Positions 8,754 through 18,093 of a stretch of DNA of 64,000 bases are shown here, piece by piece; within the stretch, counting starts at the first letter, position 1; the number at the start of each line of letters is the position of its first letter. Made by a program: the position numbers and the translations under genes. The notes beneath the pieces are model-generated. The model was not told where the DNA came from. It made no database searches and saw only the letters and a list, made by a program, of their open reading frames with translations. Location of the stretch: the NCBI RefSeq assembly GCF_003054445.1, contig NC_042507.1, forward strand, positions 372,001 through 436,000, read 5' to 3'. The DNA is from Pichia kudriavzevii (taxonomy: Eukaryota > Ascomycota > Pichiomycetes > Pichiales > Pichiaceae).

Positions 8754-9163
8754 CGGAGTGTCAAATTTGTCCTTCTCAATAGTAAAGTTTATCTATAAAA
8801 TACACACTCCAATGGCTGGAAATGCCCCGAACGGGGGTGTGCACGCGCTCGTCGGAGTCCGATGACTAAAAGGAGATGGAAAAGGGGGGGAAGGGAAGGG
8901 AAGAATCGGTTACTATAATATGAACTCTTGGACGCCGCTGCGTGTGGGCGGCGCGCACCGGTGCGGGAAGACTTGTGCGTAACTGGGGCAAAGTCTTCGG
9001 AGTGCGGAGAAAAACCACCCATGTGGTTTGCGGAGTCCGACACATCGGCTTAAGTTGCCATGTCCCGGTTGCCGGACTCCGGTCTGAAATGCAGTTCCCT
9101 TTCCCCGCAGGTTGAACCCTCTTATTATCTATGTAGATGGAGTTTCTATCCGTATCGGAGTCG
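8754..9163. promoter_or_regulatory. Cluster of CGG-N3-CCG motifs
   Basis: Three full palindromic sites with inverted CGG triplets, at 8853-8861 (CGGAGTCCG), 9031-9039 (CGGAGTCCG) and 9073-9081 (CGGACTCCG), plus partial copies at 8754-8760, 8998-9004 and 9156-9163. Inverted CGG triplets with a fixed spacer are the usual target of Zn(II)2Cys6 dimers. The repeat of the same spacer sequence within 400 bases is unlikely by chance in AT-rich DNA. Confidence 0.5.
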
Positions 9164-9315
9164 TTTGGATATCTTTAATCGGGTCAATGCACATTAGTTA
9201 AGCAGTAAAATGTATAATTGGGGAGCGAGCACGTGATCGCCCGGGGAATGAGACACAGTTGCCTATTCGGGACGTCTCTATAGCTCATGTTCCATGGGGG
9301 GGGTGCAAATATCGA

Positions 9316-9475
9316 GGTTGAAAAACTTAACCGTTGAACAACTTAAACGCTGCAGAAGTTAAACATTGAACAATCTAAACATTGAACACCGTATGCATTG
9401 AACAATCTAAACATTGAACAATCTAAACATTAAACACCGAATACATTGAACAATCTAAACATTAAACACCGAATA
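9316..9475. repeat. 16-bp minisatellite, ten units, partly in 32-bp dimers
   Basis: Ten consecutive 16-base units. The consensus CATTGAACAATCTAAA occurs exactly at 9364, 9396, 9412 and 9444. A second type, CATTAAACACCGAATA, occurs at 9428 and 9460, with a variant at 9380. The first three units (9316, 9332, 9348) are diverged. A 32-base dimer of the two types is repeated exactly at 9412 and 9444. It starts about 100 bases past the DBP10 stop. It is not coding in any frame I trust. Confidence 0.93.
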
Positions 9476-9577
9476 CATTAGGAGAAGGAAAAATAAGAGA
9501 TGGTGGAAGGAGTTGGAAAAGAGGATGGTTCACTCCTCCCCCTACCTCTTTCTTCATTTCCATGTTCTATATAATCA

Positions 9578-12475
9578 CTACTTCCGACGTCTCTTACTAG
9601 GACGTGCATTTTTCTCACGACGCTTTTGCTTAACCTCACGTTGTTTACGAATATGTTCACTGTCACGTAGTTCTTGACGACCACTACCTTTACCAATAAA
9701 TCCCTTAACAGGAACGCCTCGCTCAACTGCCTTCTTGACCTTCTCCATCTGTTTCTCGTAATCATCACGTCCCTTCTTGGGCATCTTTGGCGCCTTCTCG
9801 TTATGGTGCTTGAACTTGCCACCAATTCTAGATCCATTCAAGTTGCTGTTGAACTTATTGCCAATCCCACCTTGACTCTTCTCCAATGCTCCAACCTTAA
9901 TGTTCCCCACCTTGTGCTTCTCCTTCCATTCGTCAAACTTGCCCGACCTAAAAGACGCCGGAATCCGTTGCCCACTCTCAGATATAATGAACTTTCGGTC
10001 ATCTTGCTTCCGCACAAACTTGTTCTTCTCCCAGACAACCTTTGGCGCCTGCTTACTAATGGCCAACTTCTCGTCCTCCGCATCGATATCAAATGCAGCC
10101 TTGTTGGCCTCACTAATGAAGTTGCCCCCAGAATTGCTGCCCTCATTAATAGACATTTGTTGATCCTGAATAACGTTTCTTGGGGCATAGTAGGATAAGA
10201 AAAAATTGGGATCCTTGTATGTCTTCTTCTTGCTCTTGGACATGTTCAATACTTCATCTCCATCTTCAAACTCCTTGATCAACTCCTCCTCATTCACTCC
10301 AAACCCAACTTCTCCCTCCTTCTCATCTTCCTCCTTCATCAGCTCATCCTCTAAATTATGTGATAGTCCAAGTAACCGCTCCTTCTCTAATAAGGCTCTC
10401 CGCTCCCTCATTCTCTCCTGTACTGGCGCAATTTGCTTCCGTCTCTTGTTCATCAACTCAACTAGGTTGTCGTCCTTCTTACCAATCTCAAAGACAGTCT
10501 CCTTGTGTATTCTGTTCTGTAACTTCGCCAAAAACTTGTCCTTCTCTAATTCCAAGTTTTGACCAAATATTACATTTTGATCATCCCATCCAACACTTAT
10601 TAACTCCTTACTTCTACGGACACTTTCTTGTGATGCCGGCTGTCTCGACCTCATGTACAACTTCTCAGCCTTATCACAGACACCCTTCAAATTCTTGATA
10701 TCATAGTTATGTCTCAATATAGTCTCATACAAATCTTCCATGGTCTCAACTTGAATTCTTGGAATACTACCCAAAACAATCCTCTTCGTGTATGGTACTT
10801 TGGGCTCAACATATCCTTCGTCGGTGCCTCTTGTCTCAATCCATTTGTTCCTTAAGATTTCATTCTTCTTCTCTTGCATCTTAGTTAATAGAATTTTACG
10901 TCCGAGGAATATCTCCAGGTCCAATAAATATGGCAGCTCACCTTCTCCAATTATGGAATAGGCCCAACCTTTGTTACCAGCTCTAGCTGTTCTACCAACT
11001 CTGTGAATAAAAACCTTACTTGATGAAGGTAATGTATAGTTAATCACATATGCCAAAACTGGAATATCAATACCACGTGCAGCAACATCAGTGACAACCA
11101 TCACCGAACTTAACCCAAGTCGGAAGTTCTGCAATTGTTGCCTTCTTGCATGTTGATCAAGTGAACCATAGATATACGAAACCGCATAGTTTGCAGCCTT
11201 AAGTATATTCGTAATATATTCAACATGATGACGTGTTGGCACAAAGATTATAGTGGAGTATTCACTTGGTAACTCGTTCGCCTTTGGAAATCTGATCTTC
11301 TTCTTCTTTCTCTGCGGTTGGTTCTTTTTCCTATTCTCATTCTCTGAATCACTATCTGAATCATTGAATGTATTGTTTGCATGGTTCAATTTATCCAATT
11401 GCTCCTTAGTTGCTGTCGGCATTTTAATTACATCCTGCAATATAGATAACAGATTTGCTTCTCTTTCGTTTTTCTTTGTTGAGAAAAAACACATCTCTAG
11501 TTGGTCAGAGACTTTGGTTTCTGCATCTAACCTGACTAAAACAGGATTGATCAAACCAGCTTTAGCAAAGTCAACTAAGTTTCTAGGTAATGTAGCTGAA
11601 AATAGCATACTCTGCCTTTTCTCTGGTAAACTAGCTAATAGTTCATTCAATTGCTCAGCAAACCCCATTTCAAACAATCTATCGGCTTCATCATAGATCA
11701 TATACTCAATACTTGATAGATCTAGTCTCATCTCGACTTTCAAATGTAAGAAACGACCAGGTGTTGCAATCACAACATCTGGATTGTTAACCATTGCCCC
11801 AAATTGGTCCTCCAATGAATCACCACCAATCAATAGCAAACTTCTCAAATCACTGCCTCTACTAAATTCTTTGAATTCTTTGTGAGTTTGTGTGGCCAAT
11901 TCTCTTGATGGCGATAGAATAATTGCACGAATACCAATCTTTGCGCTATGTGTTTTCAATTTCTCGATTAAAGGTAATAAAAAAGCGGCAGTTTTACCAG
12001 AACCCGTACGGGCCATACCAACAACATCACGATTCTGCATCAATAAAGGAATGGTTTTCCGCTGAATTGGGGTGGGTTGACGATAACCTTTCTTAGAAAT
12101 ATTAGACAATACTAATTTGGATAATCCAAATGAGGCAAAGGATCCATTTTTGGCTTTATTGGCATTGGACAATTCCTGTTGGATGAAGAACATATCTTCC
12201 TCGTGTTCAGCTTTATCCTTATTGTTGTCATCTAATTCCAATGATGGGAAGTCTAGTTTAGTCAAAAGCTGCTTCTTTTGTTTTTCTTGTTGCTTTTGTT
12301 TCTTCTTGTTTCTGCTTGATTCCTCTTCATCTTCACTTTCAGACTCTGATGATAGAATTTCATCCTGAATTTCACCATTTTCGACCTCGTCATCTGAATC
12401 ATCAGACGATGGATCTTCAACGTTTGGAACCAATGACGATAAAATATCAATCTCCTCTTCGTCACTTGATGACAT
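9578..12475 (-). CDS. DBP10: ATP-dependent DEAD-box RNA helicase Dbp10
   Basis: A 965-residue nucleolar helicase for 60S ribosomal subunit assembly (995 residues in S. cerevisiae). An acidic/serine N-terminus (1-55) is followed by the Q motif GYRQPTPIQRK (130-140), Walker A ARTGSGKT (155-162), DEAD (262-265) and SAT (293-295). A second RecA domain ends with the HRVGRTARAG motif. An acidic/basic insertion (about residues 365-395, ending QPQRKKKKIR) sits between the domains, as in Dbp10. The C-terminal third holds the Dbp10-specific region and a Lys/Arg-rich tail. The stop lies just downstream of the minisatellite. HRP1 lies in tandem upstream. Confidence 0.96.
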   Translation of the reverse strand: MSSSDEEEIDILSSLVPNVEDPSSDDSDDEVENGEIQDEILSSESESEDEEESSRNKKKQKQQEKQKKQLLTKLDFPSLELDDNNKDKAEHEEDMFFIQQELSNANKAKNGSFASFGLSKLVLSNISKKGYRQPTPIQRKTIPLLMQNRDVVGMARTGSGKTAAFLLPLIEKLKTHSAKIGIRAIILSPSRELATQTHKEFKEFSRGSDLRSLLLIGGDSLEDQFGAMVNNPDVVIATPGRFLHLKVEMRLDLSSIEYMIYDEADRLFEMGFAEQLNELLASLPEKRQSMLFSATLPRNLVDFAKAGLINPVLVRLDAETKVSDQLEMCFFSTKKNEREANLLSILQDVIKMPTATKEQLDKLNHANNTFNDSDSDSENENRKKNQPQRKKKKIRFPKANELPSEYSTIIFVPTRHHVEYITNILKAANYAVSYIYGSLDQHARRQQLQNFRLGLSSVMVVTDVAARGIDIPVLAYVINYTLPSSSKVFIHRVGRTARAGNKGWAYSIIGEGELPYLLDLEIFLGRKILLTKMQEKKNEILRNKWIETRGTDEGYVEPKVPYTKRIVLGSIPRIQVETMEDLYETILRHNYDIKNLKGVCDKAEKLYMRSRQPASQESVRRSKELISVGWDDQNVIFGQNLELEKDKFLAKLQNRIHKETVFEIGKKDDNLVELMNKRRKQIAPVQERMRERRALLEKERLLGLSHNLEDELMKEEDEKEGEVGFGVNEEELIKEFEDGDEVLNMSKSKKKTYKDPNFFLSYYAPRNVIQDQQMSINEGSNSGGNFISEANKAAFDIDAEDEKLAISKQAPKVVWEKNKFVRKQDDRKFIISESGQRIPASFRSGKFDEWKEKHKVGNIKVGALEKSQGGIGNKFNSNLNGSRIGGKFKHHNEKAPKMPKKGRDDYEKQMEKVKKAVERGVPVKGFIGKGSGRQELRDSEHIRKQREVKQKRREKNARPSKRRRK

Positions 12476-13151
12476 TGCTAAATTTCTTACCCTTACTTCT
12501 GCTCTTGGTTTGTCCTAAATAAATTCACAATGATGGAAAATTTTTTCTTGTGTAAACCAGAAGAGTAAATTTTCATGCATGTGTAAAATAATTTTTTTTT
12601 CCGTTTTGTTGCGCTTTAAATCTTGTGAAGTTCATAGAGTTTCAAGGAGGGCTCAGTAAAAATTCCTTGTTTCTTTGTAAATTCTTCATAAAAAAGAAAC
12701 AAATAATATATTCCTAATAAATAGTAACCAATGATAGCTGTATTGGATATCCGGTACTAACTGTGATTTTTTTTTTTGCCTTACACTTTAAGATAACCTA
12801 CAATTTGTATACTAGCCAATTCGTTTTAACGTTACTTTATGAGATATTATTTTTTTAGTATTTTCTAATAGCATAAAGTTTTTTTTATCTTTAAAGCTAT
12901 AGGCTTTAAACATGCTTCTTCTGAGGATATACTGTGAAGGAAGGCAATATTATCGTATGAACGTTTAACTAAAGCAATTCTGGTATGGATACAATTCCAA
13001 CAAAAAAAAAGCTCATTTACAACGTAACCGAATGTCATGGCATTAACTTCTTTCAAACGTTTGCCTATTTTGAACAAATAATTGAGTATAGAAAAAAAAT
13101 CATCCAATTAAATACGAATCACTAAGACTTACAGGTTTTTATATAGCCATA
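12476..13151. other. Intergenic region between DBP10 and HRP1
   Basis: About 675 AT-rich bases with several T-runs. A plus-strand TACTAAC at 12755-12761 has no matching donor or downstream exon. An 80-codon minus-strand frame at 12865-13107 begins at TTG and has no family likeness. I see no RNA gene that I can support. Confidence 0.4.
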
Positions 13152-15044
13152 TCATCTACGGTATGGATGATAGTTATTATTTCTTCTACCACTTCTGCCA
13201 CCTCTTCTCCTGCTTCCACCACCACCACTGCCACCACCTCCACTTCTTCTATCATTATATCTTGATCCTCCACTACCGCTTCCACGTCTTTCCCTCAATT
13301 TCTTTGGACCAGATGGTAGGTTGGTTCTGTCATCTTCACCGTCAAATTCATCGTCATCATCATCATAGCGTCTGCCCCCTCTACGGTCATCTCTACGGTT
13401 GTAGCCACCTCGTCTATCATCTCTATAATCATCCCTGTAATCATCGTTACCGTCATTATAAGAGCCATGTTCCTGTGGATTTGGAACATTATCATCATCA
13501 CCACCCTGGCCTTGGTTACCATTGTTACTAGAATACATGTTTAATTGTGCATCTTGGGAAGTTGGCGACATATGTTGTTGTGGCTGGTGTTGTTGTTGTT
13601 GCTGCTGCTGTTGCATTTGCATCCAATATTGTTGCATTTGTTGCATTTGCTGCATTTGTTGCCAATATTGCATATTATTGAAACCGCCTGGAGCACCTGC
13701 ATTGAATCCCATTGGACCACCCATCGGACTGCCATACTGGTTATTTTGATTATACGAGGTATTATCCACAGATCTACCTTGGTTTTTGAGATGTTGGGTT
13801 CTTGGTTCAGCTTTCTTAATTTCCATCTTCTTACCACGGAACATCACATAGTTGTACTTTGTGACTCTGTCAACAGCTTCTTGGGAATCATAAGTAACAA
13901 AACCATAACCTCTTGATTTACCAGTATCCTTATTTATCATTAACTGAGAGTCGATAATAGTACCAAATTTTTCAAAGAAACTTCTGAACTCTTCGGGCGT
14001 CACGTCTGCTGCAATTCCACCAACAAAAACTTTACCCACTTTCTCTTGTTCATCTTTGGGAATTGCCCTCTTTGGATCAATCAATTTACCATCAAGAATA
14101 TGCTTTTCCTTCATAACAGCATCAACACTACTGCTGGATGCAAATGTTAGGAAGGCAAATCCTCTAGATTTCCCGGTATTGTTATCTCTCATAACATTCA
14201 GCTCTAAAACTTCACCATATTGACTGAAATACTGCTTCAACCTCTCCTCATCAGTTTCCCAATTCAAACCACCAATAAATAGTTTACCTAAGTCTTTATT
14301 GGACATATCTGCCTTAACTTTATCAGTAATATCCTTAGGTGCCTCGATTTCAGTAGCATCAGGAATGTGTTCTTGCTGCGTTTGATTAGTTTGTGCTTCT
14401 GGCACTGGTGGTGAATTTGTTGGAATAGGAACGCCAGGAACGCCAGGAACGCCAGGAACACCAGGAACGCCAGGAACACCAGGAACACCAGGCATAACCT
14501 GTCCTGGATACTGTGGATATTGTGGGAATTGACCCATCATTGGGGGGATCATCATAGCTTGCATCGAAGCCGGGGATCCTTGCGCATTTTGGCCTTGTGT
14601 TACAGCAGCTTGCATTGCTTGATACTGTTGCATTTGCTGGTAATATTCCATAGGATTTTGACCAGGTTGCATAACAGGCATTTGCATCATAGGTTGCATT
14701 TGCATATGTGTAGTGTTAGCATCTACTTGAGATGGCTGATGGTCAGTGCCGGACTCTGAAGTTTGTGCTTCAGAATTGGAAGAAGGATTACCGACTAATG
14801 CAGAATTGACACCCTCTGCATTAGCAGATACCTCCTCATTTTTGGAAGACGAAGAGATTGTTGGCGGTGCAACACTGTCTTGAACTGTGTGGGAGGATTC
14901 TTGTGTTTCTTTTCTTGTTTGCACTTCCTGAGGCTGTTCTTGCTGCTGTTGCTGCTCCGTTACAGTTGGAGCATTGGTTGATACTTTGGTATCTTCAGCA
15001 TAAACATCATCAAATAAAGCTTCGTCGTCTTCAAAGTTGGACAT
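13152..15044 (-). CDS. HRP1: Cleavage factor IB / hnRNP-like protein Hrp1 (Nab4)
   Basis: A 630-residue RNA-binding protein for mRNA 3'-end processing, export and nonsense-mediated decay. RRM1 spans about 254-325 (LFIGGLNW...GFAFLTF) and RRM2 about 338-412 (VFVGGIAA...GYGFVTY), arranged as in Hrp1, whose RRMs bind UA-rich efficiency elements. The N-terminal 250 residues are Gln/Met-rich with a Gly-Val-Pro repeat at about 185-206. The C-terminal tail has Met/Gln repeats and then RGG/RRGG motifs, the usual Hmt1 methylation and nuclear import region. It is longer than the S. cerevisiae protein (534 residues) because of low-complexity tails. The ATG at 15044 fits the acidic start MSNFEDDEALFDD. 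Confidence 0.96.
   Translation of the reverse strand: MSNFEDDEALFDDVYAEDTKVSTNAPTVTEQQQQQEQPQEVQTRKETQESSHTVQDSVAPPTISSSSKNEEVSANAEGVNSALVGNPSSNSEAQTSESGTDHQPSQVDANTTHMQMQPMMQMPVMQPGQNPMEYYQQMQQYQAMQAAVTQGQNAQGSPASMQAMMIPPMMGQFPQYPQYPGQVMPGVPGVPGVPGVPGVPGVPGVPIPTNSPPVPEAQTNQTQQEHIPDATEIEAPKDITDKVKADMSNKDLGKLFIGGLNWETDEERLKQYFSQYGEVLELNVMRDNNTGKSRGFAFLTFASSSSVDAVMKEKHILDGKLIDPKRAIPKDEQEKVGKVFVGGIAADVTPEEFRSFFEKFGTIIDSQLMINKDTGKSRGYGFVTYDSQEAVDRVTKYNYVMFRGKKMEIKKAEPRTQHLKNQGRSVDNTSYNQNNQYGSPMGGPMGFNAGAPGGFNNMQYWQQMQQMQQMQQYWMQMQQQQQQQQHQPQQHMSPTSQDAQLNMYSSNNGNQGQGGDDDNVPNPQEHGSYNDGNDDYRDDYRDDRRGGYNRRDDRRGGRRYDDDDDEFDGEDDRTNLPSGPKKLRERRGSGSGGSRYNDRRSGGGGSGGGGSRRRGGRSGRRNNNYHPYRR
14424..14492 (-). 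repeat. 9-bp tandem repeat (Gly-Val-Pro codons) in HRP1
   Basis: About seven copies of a 9-base unit (plus strand GGAACGCCA or GGAACACCA) encode Gly-Val-Pro repeats that look like a short collagen- or elastin-type tract N-terminal to the RRMs. Confidence 0.9.
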
Positions 15045-15708
15045 GTTTAGTGGTTATCACTGTGAATTCTTATATGGTCAATAAGCAATACGAGTAGGAA
15101 AAAACCACTATAGATAGTATAAAGCTAACTAATTGTAATAATCTATGTAGTGAAATATATGTACTTTGGATTTGTATTCAAATAATTAATTCGTTAGTAA
15201 GGAACAATTAATCAATCAAATATCTGGGCTAGGAAAATATCTATAAAACTATAACTATGAATTTGCCTAATTGAGATATATAGTTTACAATTGAATAAAG
15301 AGTTGTCTAATTTATAGTTGTTTTTCTAATCCTTTTCTGTTTTATTTTTTTTTTTTTGGATATTTGCTGATTTTATGGATAATATAAAGCTTTGGTATAT
15401 ACTCGATAAAATGAGTTAACCTATAGAAATATATAGAACTGCCTCGTTAGTTGAAATTTGTCAAAGACAAAAAAACTATTGGGAGCCGTTAAAGTTTTGC
15501 CGTTGAGTAATTTGCGGCGGATACCTCGCCTTTTATGTGATTTTTTTTTCTCAGGGGATTTGTCGAAATCCAAAATTGGTTTCCATTTTGTTTTATATGA
15601 AAATATTCATTTTTTCATTTTATTTTTTTAAGTTAAATTATTTCAAACCCAAAGATTTTATTCTTCATAAACGTTGGACGAACACGAACATTAAACATAT
15701 ACAAACCA
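15045..15708. promoter_or_regulatory. Divergent promoter region of HRP1 and TRM11
   Basis: About 660 very AT-rich bases. A minus-strand TACTAAC at 15193-15199 lies about 150 bases upstream of the HRP1 ATG, but I see no GTATGT-type donor above it, so a 5' UTR intron is only a possibility. Nothing else is identified. Confidence 0.4.
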
Positions 15709-17040
15709 ATGGTGAAAGAGTATCTGATATTTTTAGCTCAAACTCATACTAGTTTCAGGAAAGCCGAACTAGAATCCCTAGCTGACTTACATAATATTGA
15801 AGTAGATCTTTCAGAGCATAATGAAGAAAATCCGTTTGTTATCGTTAAACTGAAAAATGATGAAGAGGCATTCAAATTGATTGACCGGGCAATATTGGCC
15901 AAAAGTATTTATGAATTATGGGGTCATGGTGAATCATTTGATCAATTGCATAGAGATGTTAAAAAGAAGATGGATTTTCTAAGGGGTCCATACATGGATA
16001 ATACAGCATTTAAGTTTGAGAATTTGACATTTCAGGGCGGTAAGAAAACAAGAGAACAGCAAATCAGGCTCTATGAACAATTTGCCTATTTAGAGTTCAA
16101 GGGTAAAATCAAAATGAAAAATCCTGATCAAGTTTTTACTATCCTTGAGCAATATTCACTAGGTACAGATTTATATCCGCTGGAGTATCCTGATCATGTA
16201 TACTTTGGAAGGCTAGTGAATGTGAGCGCAAGGACAAGAGGAGCTGTCGAGAAATATGAAATTAAGAAAAGGCCATATTTTGGCACAACTTCATTTGATG
16301 CCGAATTATCGTTGTTTACCTGTAACATGGGGCAAGTAAAAAAGAACCAGTTAGTATATGATCCTTTCGTGGGAACAGGATCTTTTCTCGTTGCAGCTTC
16401 TGAATTTGGTGGCATAACAATTGGTTCAGAGATTGAGTTTTTAACTTTGAAAGGAAAGGGACCAAAGAGACGATTAAAGGATAATTTCGATTATTATAAG
16501 AAACCTCTGCATTTTTGTGATGCATTGTGTATGGATTTTACTAATAATGCTTTTAGGGATGATTTAATGTTTGGATCAATTATCTGTGACCCACCATATG
16601 GTGTGAGAGAAGGCGTGAAAGTATGTGGATCATCAGATGATAAAGTTGGTCGTGAGAAAATTGTAATTGATGGGCAATTAGCTTATCTCAGAAAAGATTA
16701 TATTCAACCAAAGAAGGCATATTCATTAGACCTATTATTAGATGATTTACTGGATTTTTCGGCCAAAAGATTAGAGACAGGATCAAGATTGTGTTTTTGG
16801 ATGCCTGTTGCTAATGACGAAGACATTCCGACCATGATCCCACAACATGAAAATTTGGAATTAATCTATGAATTAGTTCAAGATTTCCATAAATGGTCCA
16901 GGAGACTCCTTGTTTATGTTAAAAGAGACGGAAACTATAAGGGGAAAACATTGAAAAGCGAACATAGGGAAGGTACTAATAATTTCAGGGATCGTTATTT
17001 TCATAAATTTTCGAGAGATAGTAAGCTTACACAGAATTAG
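15709..17040 (+). CDS. TRM11: tRNA (guanine10-N2)-methyltransferase catalytic subunit Trm11
   Basis: A 443-residue protein (433 in S. cerevisiae) that forms m2G10 in tRNA together with Trm112. The N-terminal half is a THUMP-like tRNA-binding region. The C-terminal half is a Rossmann methyltransferase with the SAM motif DPFVGTGS (218-225) and the catalytic motif DPPYG (294-298) followed by VREG, typical of the Trm11 branch of N2-guanine methylases. It is complete, intronless and starts at a clear ATG. It converges on RPS19 with about 150 bases between stops. Confidence 0.95.
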   Translation: MVKEYLIFLAQTHTSFRKAELESLADLHNIEVDLSEHNEENPFVIVKLKNDEEAFKLIDRAILAKSIYELWGHGESFDQLHRDVKKKMDFLRGPYMDNTAFKFENLTFQGGKKTREQQIRLYEQFAYLEFKGKIKMKNPDQVFTILEQYSLGTDLYPLEYPDHVYFGRLVNVSARTRGAVEKYEIKKRPYFGTTSFDAELSLFTCNMGQVKKNQLVYDPFVGTGSFLVAASEFGGITIGSEIEFLTLKGKGPKRRLKDNFDYYKKPLHFCDALCMDFTNNAFRDDLMFGSIICDPPYGVREGVKVCGSSDDKVGREKIVIDGQLAYLRKDYIQPKKAYSLDLLLDDLLDFSAKRLETGSRLCFWMPVANDEDIPTMIPQHENLELIYELVQDFHKWSRRLLVYVKRDGNYKGKTLKSEHREGTNNFRDRYFHKFSRDSKLTQN

Positions 17041-17186
17041 CCAAAGTGCTCATAGTTAGTTTTTGCATAATTTCAACATGTATAAATTTACCGAAATATT
17101 AAAAAGAGGGGGGTAGATTAGCTATTTAAACAAACAAATTTAGGTTTATAGATTTATATACGATTTTAATTGGAGATAGTACACAA

Positions 17187-18093
17187 TTATTCGTCATCTT
17201 CTGCTTCAAGAGTTTGTGCAGCAATACGATCTAAATCTCTTTGACCGTTTTCGGAGATCTTTCTACCACCATTTGCAGCAAGTTCTAAAACACCAATCTT
17301 TTCTAAAGCTTGGACAACTCTTCTGTTGACGGAACCGGAAGCATCAACATGCTTACCTGGTCTTGGACCTCTGTTCTTGGAACCACCGTAAACCTTGTTC
17401 AATTTACCGATACCAACGTGCTTTCTTAAGTAGATGTGTCTTGCAACAGAAGCAGCTCTCTTGTAGAACCAACCTTCTGCATCTTGAGGTGGTAATTCGT
17501 TACCTGCGGAAGTCTTAACTAATTCAACGTAGGAAGGAACTTCTAACTTACCTTGTCTTTGCAAGAATTGTGCGTAAGCGTTGATGAATTCGTGTGCAGA
17601 AACGTCTCTATATTATTCAAGTTGGAAGGCGGAAGAGTTAGTATATTGTTTCTGAGAACTAGTTGGGGTATATCAACATGGATTTGAGAATGCTAATCGA
17701 TTGGTTGGCTAAGATTCAATTGCTGCTTTATAAGTTGATCTATAGGCAAACTGAAAAGTAAAAAGGTCTTCACCCTATTCATGAGAAAAAATCATACTCA
17801 TTTTGTACTATCTAAATGTGTAATTTACATGGAAATGAAAACAAGATGGATCTCCAATAACTATAGCTTTTGATCAAAATCAAATTCAGCACTTTGTTTC
17901 TGATGTTTATAGCTAATCTATTGTAAACCGTTATTCTTTTATTGAACGACAAAATGCGTTCTCTATTGATAAAAAATATAATCATTACTATAATCGAGCT
18001 AGATTTAAAGGTCTTCATCCTCTTCAGTCCATTTTGACGCTTACCTATTGAGTCTAGTTAAAGATGTACATACCTAACAGTAACACCTGGCAT
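17187..18093 (-). CDS. RPS19: Cytosolic small-subunit ribosomal protein eS19, one intron
   Basis: Two exons on the minus strand: exon 1 at 18074-18093 (ATG plus six codons and two bases, MPGVTVR...) and exon 2 at 17187-17607. Joined, they give 146 residues beginning MPGVTVRDVSAHEFINAYA, matching eS19 (144 in S. cerevisiae). The body shows LEVPSYVELVKTS, WFYKRAASVARHIYLR and the GSVNRRVVQALE helix. The junction codon AG|A (Arg) restores the frame. The long exon alone would start at an internal Met and lack the conserved N-terminus. The early intron position is typical of yeast ribosomal protein genes. eS19 is needed for 40S maturation. Confidence 0.96.
17608..18073 (-). other. RPS19 intron
   Basis: A 466-base spliceosomal intron with donor GTATGT at 18068-18073, branch site TACTAAC at 17637-17643 (GTTAGTA on the plus strand) and acceptor ATAG ending at 17608, about 30 bases past the branch. 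No conserved snoRNA boxes were recognised inside it. Confidence 0.93.

Larger units (their letters stand above)
8114..9315. promoter_or_regulatory. Long upstream region of the AFT-like gene
   Basis: About 1.2 kb before the array at 9316, much longer than typical spacing here. It holds G-runs, GGGTGCA elements (revcomp TGCACCC, the Aft core) at 8174-8180 and 9301-9307, related sites at 8158-8163 and about 8833-8842, an (AT)n tract at about 8631-8651, and six copies of CGGAGT/CGGACT motifs between 8754 and 9163. No convincing gene is present; the small open frames here have no recognisable content. Confidence 0.6.

Noticed and set aside
12755-12761. Plus-strand TACTAAC suggesting a spliced gene
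   Set aside because: No donor, acceptor or plausible exon flanks it on that strand.
12865-13107. 80-codon minus-strand frame between DBP10 and HRP1
   Set aside because: It begins at TTG, has no family likeness and lies in AT-rich intergenic DNA.
15193-15199. TACTAAC upstream of HRP1, a possible 5' UTR intron
   Set aside because: No GTATGT, GTAAGT or GTACGT donor was found above it; a transcript map is needed.
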